Assembly: GCF_037975245.1 (NCBI RefSeq)
Contig: NC_092576.1
Coordinates: 17,070,111-17,134,110, forward strand
Origin: Apostichopus japonicus
Taxonomy: Eukaryota; Echinodermata; Holothuroidea; Aspidochirotida; Stichopodidae
Reading direction: 5' to 3'
DNA: 64,000 nt
In this document: positions 10,860 through 23,378 of the stretch, piece by piece
Position numbering within the stretch: the stretch's first letter is position 1
Layout: the number at the start of each line of letters is the position of its first letter
The notes under the pieces: generated by a model
What the model was told of the DNA's origin: nothing
What the model saw: only the letters and a program-made list of their open reading frames with translations
The model's database searches: none
Program-made: the position numbers and the translations under genes

Positions 10860-12790
10860 ATTTGTGGTGATTGTGCTTGGGCTACGGTTTCGATAATGAA
10901 GTCCAAAAAGGCATGTAACTTCAAAATCATCTTCAAATTCGGTAATTCTGTTCAGTAGTTTGTTTCATTTGTTTGTATATTCTGTAAATCGGCAAAATGT
11001 AGTTACTTCATGAGCGTTTGTAATGCGTTGTGCATGCCATGAGCTAAAACAGTTGATGTAATTTTGTTGAAATACCAGTCCTACTACAACTAACTTACCC
11101 AGCAAAACAGGAGAAATACCCACGAATGACTCTGCCTGTTAGTTTCATCGAGACAAATCGAAGCTTTCCATGGTTTATTGTTAATCCGTTGAGAAGGCCT
11201 ACAATCAGCTTTCAGAAAACAGTACTAGATTTGCTCATGAATGTTATGCTGAAAAACTTCACCCAGTCAGCCTGATTCCAGGTAGCTTCTTTGTAGTCTA
11301 GCATTAGTCTTCTACATAGCTCCACATTGTCTACATAACTAAGATAATTCGAGGAAGAGTTGCTATTCATTGAAATTTGCCAATAATCATTAAAGTTGAA
11401 TTTGAAAAGATTTAAAAGTGGGAAATCAATAAACATATTCATGCCTTTATACCTGCATGGTACGGTCAGTACTTTTATAACAATTATTGGGTACCAATTA
11501 AATTATTTCAATTACAGAGAGATAACCTTATTCTAATAGACCATGAATTTTTTGGAGCTATAATGTCAATAACATCACAATTTTCTGTGTGGATGCCATA
11601 AAATAGAAATCTACAATGTTCTATCAAAGGTAACTTGATATAGGGAATTAAATGTGATTAAAAAGAACCGAATCCAATGCTTGTAACAGAACCATGGGAA
11701 TATAATTCATTGACGTCAAAGAACACATTTGGGAGCATGAAATATTAGTCTATGTACAAATTAACCATTTAACTATTTTAAACAGGTTCAAAGAAAGTGA
11801 GACGGTAAGAGTAGTAGTATATTTCATGTACATTAAGGAATAAGCACTATATAGTATCGAAGATGTGTAGATTATACTGGTCAATGGAGAAAAAAGGATG
11901 AAAGTCAAAAATTCAAAACAAAAGGCATTTCATCGCCTACCACCAGAATATTACAGGACTTGAAACAGGTTTACGAATTTCAGCCTATCCGGAAGTATCT
12001 GATACACTTTTTTAAAAACAATGATTTTATTTGAATGGTGGAGTATGAAGTGGTAACACTGCTAGAAGTATTTGGTATTCCTGGTCCACAGTAAAGGTAT
12101 ATTCGTGTTAACATCAACGCAAAGATTGGATAACCAAGGCCAATTTAGAGAATCTTGCTATGCCTACAGTTAAATATGTGTTACAACTGTATAGGATCAG
12201 TAGTCCAAAATTATATCTGGTGAAGCAATATCCCGAATGAACAACAAATGATAGTCATGATTGTTATGAACATAAACTAGATAAATAAGTGTCAAACTGT
12301 CAATTAAGTTCTACGCCTGCATTGTTCTCATGTTATACTAAAAAGTATCATTATCTTTACTTTTTATTATATTTTTCATTTCAGAATGTACTATTTAACT
12401 TCTCAGTTTATAAACATTTTTTACGGGAAAGACACCCGACATAAGAGTCGGCTTCACGGACTACATGGGATAATCCTCCTTCATAACATACTGTACTCGC
12501 TCCTGAAGCTTATATATATAAGTTCAGCCCCTACCTAATTATTGCGGGGATTCATGAATATTGTTCATCACCTTAAGATATTGTGCACAACACATCGTGA
12601 ATGTTTGGTTACAGTATGCAACAATCCTCAACTACAAATCTGACCATATTGGCCTATTCCTTAACAATTCCCTAAATATGACTTGTTTTCAGAAAACTTG
12701 AACATAACACAGACTGCCTTAACGTGTGTACCTCAAGGCAACCGTCATAAATATTTGTCTTAAATTTGACTAAATTTGCGTCAATTGAGT
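10860..12790. other. No gene seen
   Basis: AT-rich DNA. Short open frames on both strands show no domain, no splice-consistent structure and no composition change. No clear repeats were noticed. Confidence 0.4.
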
Positions 12791-12795
12791 AATAT

Positions 12796-12804
12796 TATAA
12801 AAAA
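12796..12804 (+). promoter_or_regulatory. TATA-box-like site
   Basis: A TATAAAAAA stretch lies 75-83 bases upstream of the start codon of the GPI-protein gene, which would place transcription start near 12,826. AT-richness makes this weak evidence. Confidence 0.3.
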
Positions 12805-12878
12805 TCAAATTTCGTTTTTTTATGATTTATTCTTAAGTAGTACAGCTGCCAACGCAGAAAGCACGGACACTGGGCAAG

Positions 12879-13056
12879 ATGGAATACATGACAAGATTCT
12901 TTACGACTGCCGGCCTTCTTTGCTTCTGTTTAGTAACGAGTGTATCCACTGCTGATACGGCATATGTTTCTCCAAACAGTTCTCAGATAGGAGGCAACCA
13001 GTCACCTTCAAATGAAATCAAGATAGTTGATGAGAATACTCATGGCGGGACAAAGG
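12879..13056 (+). CDS. Exon 1 of the GPI-anchored orphan gene
   Basis: Signal-peptide exon. The donor is G|GTAAGT. The open frame continues 26 bases past the donor to a stop, but the consensus donor and matching acceptor phase at 14,889 favour splicing. Confidence 0.7.
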
Positions 13057-15595
13057 GTAAGTATCTTATCAGAAATAAATGATCATGAAATCCTGATATC
13101 ATCAATACTCGAATACGTATCTACTATCTTTTCACTAAACCTGCTTTAACACTACTATCGCAATAACTTATACACCAGGTTTCCATAACGGGAGGATGAG
13201 GGTGAAAGTAAAAGTGCCATTTACCCAACATTTCAATTTCAGCGCAATTTGTAATACCGTATAATGGAGAGGTTTTCTGGAATGAAACGGTCTGTTTAGT
13301 AAAATACTTTTTGCTATGCACAACCAAACTAGTGTTATTTACTGTAATACATAACGAGTAAGGCCTTTTCTTCTCCCTAGTATAAAGTAATATGGGAGCA
13401 GTTTATCTCATCATAGTCGTCCAAATAAAGTCCAAATCCTAGTCGGAGACAAATCCGAGCGAGTCCGGAAGATAATCTCTGTATAACCAGTTACCTAACC
13501 CTGACCTCGTACGCATCCTTCTCTCGTCACAACGTATATGAAGAGAGCAGGGAGCTGTTCTATACCGATACCATCCCTGGACGCTCTAAACAGTATGAGA
13601 ACTTACGATTATAACAAGTTCTAATCAGAGTTTTTCAATCAGTTGAAATATTACAGTTGAAATATTAAGAGCCGTAAAGTATGACTGTCTATACAATCTT
13701 CTGCGGGAACGGTCTGTATGGAATTTGTCCGATTATAACAGAAATAAAAATATTCAATATTCTGTATTGAATTTCTTATTTATTTATTTCTTATGATTAA
13801 TTGAAAGTTTTTAGCCTATTGGTATTTGTGATCTTCCCTCTAAGAGTGTAAGTCTGGTCACCATACTAGCATGATACACCTTTAATATAAACAAAGAATA
13901 TATCTGACATATATACAACACCCACTCGCCCTACCCAAAGACTATAATTAATTGTACATTTGATGTATTGAACTTCTAGTAACTTTGTAACCTGACATAG
14001 TCTAAACTTGTGCTATAACTAGATCTTCCCTTTAGTAATCAAATCAATGTGTTTGCATGCTTGTAAGCAATTTCATGCGGTTTACTGACTTCTAAACGTA
14101 AAAGGCTACTCCCAATTAACATACCTCACCAACTCCCCCCCCCCCACCCTGAAAATTAAAGAAATAAAATAAAAAATGCTGATTTAACGGTTCAAGGAAT
14201 TTACACATCAAAAGCGCAAGTATGTAGGGTAATATGCAGAAAGACATATACCGAAGCGGTCTCGTTGACGAAAACTCGGATACGTTTGACTATTTTCATA
14301 AAACGTAGAGTAGCATAGACACGGGCCTGAAAGTAAAAACTGTTAAAAAAGACACTTTGAAGCATTAAGCAATGTTTATAGATGAGCGCAAGGAGATTAT
14401 CTCGAGAAAAAAAAAACGATGCATGCTGTGCATATTTTTTTATCTTATTACTCCCACATTGAACTGTGGCTTTACGTTGTCTAAATATTTGTTCTCATGT
14501 TTCCTTATCATCTGTTCTCTCCTGTCCTGTTTAGTACACTAAATATATTAAATACTCAAAACTATGAAGGGATACAATCCATAATTCTTGTTGTTGGTGG
14601 CATATGGCTACACTAATGGTGATTTGCACCCATGCATTCTGTTTTTCAAAATTTGTTGCAAGTAACATTACGAGTAGTATTAACATTATAAGAAAACGCA
14701 ATAAGCAACCAGACCCCTGAACTAAGCGTGTTACGTCTGCTACATTATGGCAATGTCTTTCAATTTAAATGACCGAAAATATATATTACCGTATGTAAGG
14801 TAAGAAGCGTGGTTAATTTCCTTTACTTTTCTCTCCCGTCTTGAATTTGAAACTAAACTTTCAATTCAATTTTGTATTCTTTCTATAGGGGAAAATGGAA
14901 CGAGCATCAGTGTTGTGAAGAGATACCTAAATTGGAACTCAAATCAAATAGAGCCATCGTTTGGAAAAGCCTTTACTGTAAAATACTTTAAGCCTCATCA
15001 ACGCTCTGAAATAATAAATGCCAACGAGAATTTCACTGGGTTTACACTTTACAGGAGAAACGGAGAAGATGTATTAGAAAATACTGGTATCTTCCACTTT
15101 GTCAAGACTGCGGACGCTCGAGCAAACAGGGTTAGATGCCGAAGTGGATCTCTCCATGCAGGCGGCTATTACCACATATATGGGAACTGTCCCGAGGACG
15201 ATTATGGATTGGTAGCATCTGGACACTGTTATTTACAAGGAGGGAGATTGGGCTTTAACTCCTATACATTTAACAGCATCCAGAGCTATTCAGATGACAG
15301 TTATTATGACAAGAAACATAACTATAGGAACATGAGCATCATCGAAGAGGAATATTTAAGAAAATGCTTAAATGACTGGAAAAATGCTGAGTATAGTCAA
15401 GATTATCGGTGTACAGTATCGGGTTCATTTGAAGTAGTTAATGTTGATCGAGCCAAGCGAAATGCAATTACGAATAATGAAAATCTATCTACGTGCCTAA
15501 GCTGTGAAGACGACTGCAATCCGGGGAGTTCTCACCAGATTATAGGTTCGCTCATTCTTGTTATTACTTCATCTATCATAGCATCAACAATTTAA
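12879..15595 (+). CDS. Secreted, probably GPI-anchored orphan protein (2 exons)
   Basis: Exon 1 is 12,879-13,056 and ends AAAG|GTAAGT in phase 1. Exon 2 is 14,889-15,595, preceded by a T-rich tract and CTATAG. The join gives 294 residues in one frame. The first ~25 residues form a signal peptide (hydrophobic core AGLLCFCLVTSV). The mature part is hydrophilic with about nine cysteines, including a C-terminal CLSCEDDC cluster, and NFT, NMS and NLS glycosylation sequons. The last ~22 residues (IIGSLILVITSSIIASTI) are hydrophobic with no cytoplasmic tail, directly after small residues (PGSS), the layout of a GPI-attachment signal. So it likely acts outside the cell, attached to the membrane. I recognise no domain family. 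A type I single-pass membrane protein is the alternative. Confidence 0.72.
13057..14888 (+). other. Intron of the GPI-anchored orphan gene
   Basis: 1.8 kb, GT...AG. It holds a short poly-C tract near 14,136-14,150 and no recognised element. Confidence 0.6.
14889..15595 (+). CDS. Exon 2 of the GPI-anchored orphan gene
   Basis: Carries almost the whole mature protein. Starts with two bases completing a Gly codon, and ends TTTAA after the hydrophobic tail. The 707-nt open stretch is the longest non-repetitive ORF before the Ubl gene. Confidence 0.75.
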
Positions 15596-16053
15596 GAGAT
15601 CCTCAACCAGAGAATGTTCCGAAGGTTTATCTTAAAGTCAAACTGAATGTCGAGGTCTCCTTAAAAAATGAACTTGAAGAGATAAGTAAGTTAAAAGAGA
15701 TAAATCGATATCATATATTCATTCTGATATCCGGCTTGTTGGAAGAAGTCATCGAAAAACAAGACGGTAACAATTTCAGGCTGACCTTCCCTATGTCCGA
15801 TGTAAAGTTTGCATAACTTTTCTTCTAGCGCTTTCTCAATGTTATTATTAAATTATGCGTATATTGTCTTTGTTTGCAAAAGTTAGCTGAGCAAAATTGT
15901 TGATGTCGTGTTTATTGTGGTGTTTTTTTAGTACCGTACATCCTCTGCATTATAACATTTAAAATACGTTACTGAGAGCAGTCACAACATGTCTATTCAA
16001 AACTCACGCTTTGCATAGTACATATGATTGATGTCAAATTGTGTTCCATTTAA

Positions 16054-16059
16054 AATAAA
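16054..16059 (+). terminator. Candidate polyadenylation signal
   Basis: AATAAA about 460 bases after the stop codon of the GPI-protein gene. A plausible 3' end, but the hexamer is common in such AT-rich sequence. Confidence 0.3.
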
Positions 16060-17024
16060 TAACATCTGTTCAATGAAAGGAGCTTGGATACTTTGTTCGT
16101 TAATGAAAAAAAAAGAATTACACAGCACAGGCTGGTTCTAATATGGACATGATACTAGCGTTGAGACTGTTTACATAGGGAGGCTTGATTAAGCCGTGAC
16201 GGTATTATGAATTATTAAAGTCCCTTTGTGCATGGCTATGTAGCGATTTTCAAAACTGAAAAATTGTGTGATAATTCAACATTTGTTTGTAATGATACTC
16301 AGAAGACTTTATTTACTTATTGTTTTACATTCAGACTGATTGACACCATATGGAGTCAAATATCCATAATGTTTTTCTTTGGAGTTCATAGGTCATTTGA
16401 GGTCAAATCGGTCAAAACATAAAACTTTTTTAAACACGATAACTCATACTTTGTGTCCTGGTAAGCCTTTTCGAATACAATATTCATGTCGTGTTTGCGA
16501 ATGTCACAGGTCATTGGAGATCACAAGACTATATTACCAATTTGAGTACTGACGCAATGTAACTCTGCCATTTGTTGGAAGCTTAAAAGATAGTAGGGGA
16601 AATAAATCGGAAAACCACATTTGTTCAGGAAGAGCTGTCGAGTTGCTTTGATTAAGTAACCTGAATGGTAAAATGCACAGGAATACCTTTGTACGTGTGA
16701 CGAAATGTACACAGTGCGAAGGAAAGAAACTGAACGATAATATTTTGTCAATTAATCGGGTTTTTTTTCTCTTGATGTAGCGGTATGTAAGTATTAGATA
16801 TTGTAATACATGGACTGCACTAAATATTTTCCTCCTTTTAAGTATGATGCCAGCATTCTTTTTATGATAGGACTCAATGACAAGCAAACTGGAACAGGAG
16901 AATATAATTTATTTAAGTAAGGCCCATGTTTTTACTCGAAAACAATCTCACAGAATTTACACATTTTGCAAATGCATAAAGTAGTATGTAGACTTAGGCA
17001 AGCCACGCAACGCGTCAAAATACT

Positions 17025-17620
17025 TCATATGACCTTTGACCGACACGACCAACAATACGCGCGATTCATGTAAACGATTCTATACGGCAAATACATGTAC
17101 CATGTATGAGAATTATCCACGATTTCTACCATGAGATATCATATTAACAAGGTTTCCACAATTCGACCCCTGGTGACTCGAAAAGAAAAATGACGTCCAC
17201 CAAAAACAGTAGGCTCTTTGTACTTAATGTGTCACAACTACATTCTAAATATGCGAGTGGTCCAATCGTTACTTCTTGAGGTATCGTGTTTACAAAATGT
17301 TCACAATTTGACCACTGGCTACCCCGAATGACGTTTGACCTCTACCAAAGACGATAGGGATCTTGAAATCAACTTCTCACAACTACGTACTAAATATGAG
17401 ATTGGTCCAAACTTTTCTACTTGCGATACCGTGTTAACAATTTCTTTCACAATTTGACCCCAAATATACGTTGACCTCCCCCAAAAATAGGCTTATTCTA
17501 CTTAATGTAATACTAGTACACACCATATATAAGATTGATTCAAGCTTCTCTTCTTAAGATATCGTATTTACAAGCAAGTCGTCACCCACAATCACATGCA
17601 CGTATTGTACCTAATATTAT
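17025..17620. repeat. Diverged tandem repeat with 'TTGACC' motifs, about 4 copies
   Basis: Copies begin near 17,028, 17,191, 17,330 and 17,465 with 'tgac(c/g)t(t/c)...gacc(t/c)cc/tacca', and each continues with 'acta(c/a)...taaatatgag.ttggtcca' and 'tatcgt(g/a)tt.acaa'. Period is about 135-160 bp. Old and non-coding. A related 'ggtcatttgaggtca' block sits at about 16,390-16,520. Confidence 0.65.
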
Positions 17621-17699
17621 CCGAGCCATGTCCGTTACTTGGCATTTAACCATGTGGAGTCTAAAGTGTGTTATTTTTGTAATGTCAGAATAGGATATC

Positions 17700-20600
17700 C
17701 TTTGATACGAAACTGCCAGACCCAGTTAAAGTAAACTAAGTTGTCTTCAACGAACCCCCCCCCCACCCCCTCCCCCGTTCCATCCTTTTTTTCCCTTTCT
17801 AAGACCGAGGAATATAAGGCCTTCTCTGATGGAGTGTACTTACGAAAACAAAGTTATTCGGAATAAAACAAAGGGAAACAAATATGAAATACAAATTTCA
17901 ACAGTCTAGCAATCACACCTAAAACCAGTGAAAGAAATCTTTTAATATTCTTTGCCTATCTTCGATAAGATGTCTTCATTTTTAAAACAGTGTTAATATT
18001 TCCAAATAAAAATAAATATGAACAATCCTTCTTTTCTAGATATGTTACTCGAGCTTTTAAACATATGCTCTTGCTGTTGAGCGCCTTACACGCTTACACT
18101 GTATATGTCTTAATTTTGTAGAACAATTAAAAGTAATCCCGTTCTATATCAGTAAAATGAAATTGTATATTCTTTGTTAAATTTGTCTACGACTATATAT
18201 ACTCGATCGATATGGTGAATCATTTGAAACATTATTATATAACTATATAACCCCCTCGCTCCCTTCATCTCCCCTCCTACCACCACCTCCTCCCTCCAAC
18301 ACCCTCCAAATCGAATACCATGAGCGATTGCTGTTATGCAATTCTCGGTGCTGTTATGGTAACTTGAGCTAATGGAGTATGTTTGAGGTACATTACCTCT
18401 CCTATAGAGACCGATTGTGGTATAACATCCAGAGTTTTACCAATTCAACACAAGTTGCAGTTATTCAAACAATTTGAAATGTAAACTGGTAAAGACTTGG
18501 TAAATAAATATACAGGTTTATTACTTTATCTTTGCTACACATTTAACATGGGAGTGCGTAAAAGCTGACCATTTGTTACGATAAAGGAGCACTTTTGGTT
18601 AGAAAAAAGACCCAGCCAAGTCCTTGATATTGTGGTACAGAATGCAATTCACAAAAAATACATTTTACCGAAAAGTTTTCAGGCCGATTTGTTTATTTGC
18701 CTCCTCAAATCAATCAAAGACACATGTCTGTACTGTCCCTCGACGTTTATGACTGCCCCCAGTCGCGCCCTTCACCATTAAGCCTCCGACTAAATTGTGT
18801 TGATGCTCTTTAAAAAAAGACAGCATGAAAACTTGAACACTAAACAACTTGATCCAACTTGACCCCCGGTCCACAACAAGACTAGTACTGTAACCATGTT
18901 ATCATTACGGTGTTACGTCAATAGACGTATCATGAGTCCCTTCGACAGGGAAGAGATATTTCATATAATCCTAGTTAAATGTCGAGGCACAATACCCTAC
19001 ACTGGATTTAGAACAGATACACATGATCTTTGTCAAACGGCCAAGTTGTGATGATTCTCGGGGTTTTAGTAACCCAATTATCGACATCACCCTGCTACCA
19101 AATATCCATACGAAATGTTCTTGCTTTAATCAAGGGTATGTGTGCAGGAACATGCCTTCTTTCGTTCATGAAGATTTTTTTCGTCGGGATATACCCATAC
19201 AATTAAGGCAAACTGTTATACGAATCAGTTTCAGTAAGGGTGGTACGGCAATGAATATATAATATCATTCCGAATAAATGACTAACATAAATAAAGAGCG
19301 TAAACGCCCATCCATCTTTCTCTGCGCACGAATACTCACCATACTTATTGTATTGCTTACCTCTTATTTCTCGTTGCTCTCAAATATTCTGTATGATTGT
19401 CACTCCATAAACGTCTTTCTTCATTTCACTGGTGTGTAGTTTTCACTTAAACTCAAGCCTAATTACTGAAGAAGGTTCCAGGGGGACCGATAACTCAATA
19501 CATACTTTAAAATAATCGTTATTCCTACCTTGTCAGCTATGAGTATTTTCTCACTTTGTTTGGACATAACAGACGTTAAATACATTTTTAAAAATAAACA
19601 CACCAGAAAAATTCAATTTCACGACCGGATTCGTACCTCACGGACTGATCAGGCGAAGGCAGGAATCAAAATCGGACATTCATTTGACATGTCTAAGTCC
19701 GTACCACTGAGCAACAGTGTCTCATCCGGTGGAATACGTGTTGTAGCTTTTCTGTAACTGTCGATTAGAGCGTATGGTGCACGTTCTACCATTTTAAAGA
19801 GGGCACACTGGTGGTTTGGAATCTGACAGTGTACACATAATTAACAAGTCAGAAATACCTCCAATCATTTATTTCGCGTTAACTTTATTAGTTCCTTAAA
19901 CAACTTCAAATCAATTGTAGAAGTCTCCTGCGATCAAGGAAAGGGTTTGCGTTACAATAGGTTTTCAGGTAAGAAACTTGTTGAATGTTGAATAAATGAA
20001 TGAATTTCCAATGGTTAAGAAACCCCTTCTGTTTTGGTGGCTGTAAAATGTCCCCAGTGAGTGATGACATTACAATAGGCATTAGACCATTTTTTTGATG
20101 AGATTATCATATACCTGGATTGATTGATCTCCTGTTATTCTGTTACTTCCTTACTAAGCTCTACCTATATAGGGCAATAGTGGTTTCAACCAAACTAATC
20201 TTACACTACACATTCTTTTGTAGAAAGTAAATCTGCCATGTACATAATTTACTGCAATTACACACACCACGGACATTTTGCTACATGCGTGAGTGCGGGG
20301 TGCTTTTGTGGAGGACTGTCTTAGCGATCACTACTAGTACCGACGGTCTGCACTTAATACGGACTTTCAACACTATTTCCAATGGTTTCTGTTTCAGACT
20401 TTACGTTGTTAGATCTGAAGGCTCGTCGTTTTCCTTTCACATGACGTCCGATTATCCTTACAGCATGTGTGACCAATCACGTTTCGCTGGACAAACAATT
20501 AACGTGTTATCAAACAACAACTGAGCTGTGCTGTTTAACCAGGGAGTTGTTCTGGTATAACCACGAACCAATAACTTCAAATCGAAACTTAATGGGAGGA

Positions 20601-21060
20601 GAGAAATGTTCGTGCAGAAATATTAATACCCTGTCCGATCCCGCGATGGGATCATTCCGGGGGATTTGGTCGATACCGATAGGTAGAGGGGAAACAATCT
20701 GCGATGAATTTAGAAGAATGTTTTTATTTGGTGGTGGTAACAGATATTTAAGATGGGAATTCCTGATAAGTTGCTTGATTGTTTACTTAAACTTAAAATT
20801 AATTTAACAGCCATACCACTGAATGGAAAAAACAGACTAGATGGGGGGGGGTGTTGGGGAATAACTGCTAGCGAGAGTGCCAAGAAGTAAATGAGGAGAA
20901 CTGAGGTTTGTTAGAACAGTAGTGAAAGTTGGTAATAGTATAGCTTAGAAGGAGGTTTTAATATGGGGGTTTTTAGTTTAGTGTTTATATTAGAGTTTGC
21001 TATTAAGGTATTTTTTTGAAAAGTAATTATTTGGTAGAGTATGCAGATTTTAAAACAAAC
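17700..21060. other. No gene seen
   Basis: AT-rich sequence with C-rich patches (about 17,755-17,785 and 18,250-18,310). ORFs of 75-112 codons (19,023-19,262, 19,530-19,757, 20,285-20,524, 20,469-20,807) have no recognisable domain and no consistent splice partners. Confidence 0.4.
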
Positions 21061-21069
21061 GAGCGACGG

Positions 21070-22101
21070 TGAATTAAAAATTGCCAGCATTTAGATACGT
21101 TGTTGTCGCAGTGAGGTTTAAAGGAAAGTTTACGGTTAAACTTGACCCCGAGAAAATTTGCTAGAACAGTGTTATGATGGGTAGAATTAAATAGGGATAC
21201 AGCAGTAAAAATTGTTTTTAAGGCGTGTATTTAGGTAACTGAGTGCTACTACTTAAACTTAATAAGGTCGATTTAAACATGCCACCTGTTGCACCAATTC
21301 TCCAAGTGGATAATGGCTTTATGGGTATATTTTACTGTAAGTGTAGGGGTGTAGCCAGTGTTTTAGATGGGTGGTGTCGTCTGCATATAGGCTGAAATTG
21401 CTATAGTTATAAGGGGAAAATGAAGGTCATTGACAAGTATTGAATAGAGTAGAAAGCTACGAGCTACACCTTGTAGGGCTCCGACATGAAAGTGGATGGG
21501 ATTACAGGAAAAATTTTGATAAAAGATCCTAAGTTTACTGTTACTAGAGAAAGAGGAATGATATCGAGTTATGTTTGCGATTAGATTTAAGTTATGCGTA
21601 TGTGAGTCATGAGTACGCATATGAAATATGAGGAGCGTTCTCCTTGCTTGATAAGATTTAGAATTACTTTGGTTAATTTCCACAGCTAAGGTTTAACAAT
21701 CTGAAATGCGGAGTGTTTGTGGCAGGTTTGAACAAATTGTTTGGTCATTTAATAGGTGTACCTGTCAATGTAATCTAAGGGTTTCTCCCTGGGAGGGGAT
21801 ATGTTCCAAGAGTGATGCCCCACCCCCCCCCCCGTTTGCATTCTACAAATCAAAATAGTCTGGTTAAGGGTTATATTTAAGTTGGTTTCGAAGATAATAG
21901 GGTAGTGATCACTAATAACATCTTCTTAAATAATATGGATGGAGTGGATTTTGGAGCCATGTGATCAGAGCAAACAATTATATTAAGGTGTTTTTGGAAA
22001 ATATGATAGTCTAGGGTATGTACATTGGTGTTATCATCTAGTTTTGTCTCATTCAGAGAAATGATATCAGGGGTATCCTGATAAACATTTTGTATTACCA
22101 C
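21070..22101 (-). mobile_element. Decayed LINE (APE endonuclease and reverse transcriptase remnants)
   Basis: Read on the minus strand, 22,101-21,877 gives TPDIISLNETKLDDNTNV..LDYHIFQK, the start of an apurinic-like endonuclease domain ('PDI..l.ET.L'). At 21,500-21,363 it gives GALQGVARSFLLYSILVNDL...ISAY, a decayed 'GvpQGs.LgplLF..fvNDlp...yADDt' RT core. At about 21,160-21,080 it gives LGVKFNRKLSFKPHCDN, matching the 'yLGv.fd.kLsfk.Hi..' region. Frames shift and the EN and RT parts are too close together, so the element is internally deleted and dead. Best described as Jockey/CR1-superfamily-like. Confidence 0.65.
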
Positions 22102-22960
22102 TTGAACTGAAATGCGTGCGTTAACATATTGTAGATCAGTACATACTAAGTGGAATCATCAGCTCTCTCGAACCACAAACGGTGACTTGCGATAACATAA
22201 ACAAAACATATTAATAGGTGTTCTCTTTCTTGATTCAGTACAGTAGGTATTGTTGGCATAGACTCACCCGAAGAAAATGGTGGGTGAGGGGGGTGGGAGG
22301 ATGGGGGAGCAGGGGTATTGGACTTTTATACGGGGAGAAGACGTAACCAGTTATATCATTGGCACATGAGTCGGTAGAGACAACAACAGTGCACCACAGG
22401 GATATATGCGAGCAAAGCAAACAATATTTCACGTTCTATAAAATGGAAAGATCATAATTTTGATGGAAAATGATCAATGAGATACTTTTTCACTGATCAA
22501 TGTACGTTTTGATTGGTCTCAAAGAATTTGATCAAATATAACAAGTAGTTCATAAAGTAATTTGCATACTCTAAATTAAAAACCGCTGCAAAAGTAAACA
22601 AGGTTATCCTTAATACAAACCTTTCTGCTTAAGTAATCATTAGTTATTTTCTAACTTATTTCATAAATTTTCCATACGATGAACATATGAAGTGTCACCT
22701 AAATTACAAATTAAAAGTATAGTACATATAATTGTTCTTGGTCAAATGTTCTACTTGATTCAGTGTGCGGTGTAACGTTTTTTTTCATCAAACACACAAC
22801 ACAACAGAAAGCTACATTGTTGGCTCGTTAATTTTTAATTTACATTATAATAAGCAAATGTTTCAGAAAGTTGAGTTGTTTTAAAACAGATTGTCTACAG
22901 TTGCCTTGGAGATCTCTCACTTTCTAGAAGGTGCAAATGGTATATCTTAATTGCATGTAC
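22102..22960. other. 3' flank of the receptor gene; no other gene seen
   Basis: AT-rich. A minus-strand ATTAAA near 22,835 could be a polyadenylation signal. A G-rich patch lies at 22,280-22,315. Confidence 0.35.
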
Positions 22961-22965
22961 CATGG

Positions 22966-23378
22966 TTAATAATTGTTCAAACTAATAAGCATATCAAAAT
23001 TGATCCAAGCTATGGCTACTAAAAAGACAAATGCTACAACTGTCTTGATATTAAACCATGATAGGTTTTGTATCACGTATTGAGTGCGTGTACTTCCGTC
23101 TTCCTTCTTAACGACTGCGGGAATTTCAGAATTTATGTTTTGGGGTTCCGAATTGGTGTTGGTATCGGAACTTGCCGTTGGTGGGTCCTTACTATTAGAA
23201 AATAAGTTATACTCATTTTTCTTTCGTCTGTTGCGCAGGGAGTCTCTCTTCTTGAGGATAAAGAGACGGAAATTTGTCATCTTGGAGATAATGTAACTGT
23301 CATCTTCTATGCCCATATTTATTACAGAAAATACCGTTTCCACAGCTACTACAATACTTAAAGTCGCAATGGATTTAC
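22966..23378 (-). CDS. Receptor exon 7 (M3, loop, M4, stop)
   Basis: Acceptor TTTTTTCAG. The phase-1 join makes a Cys codon followed by [20 protein letters not shown] (M3), a charged loop ([15 protein letters not shown]) and [18 protein letters not shown] (M4). Ends in TAA six codons after M4, as is usual for this family. Confidence 0.85.
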
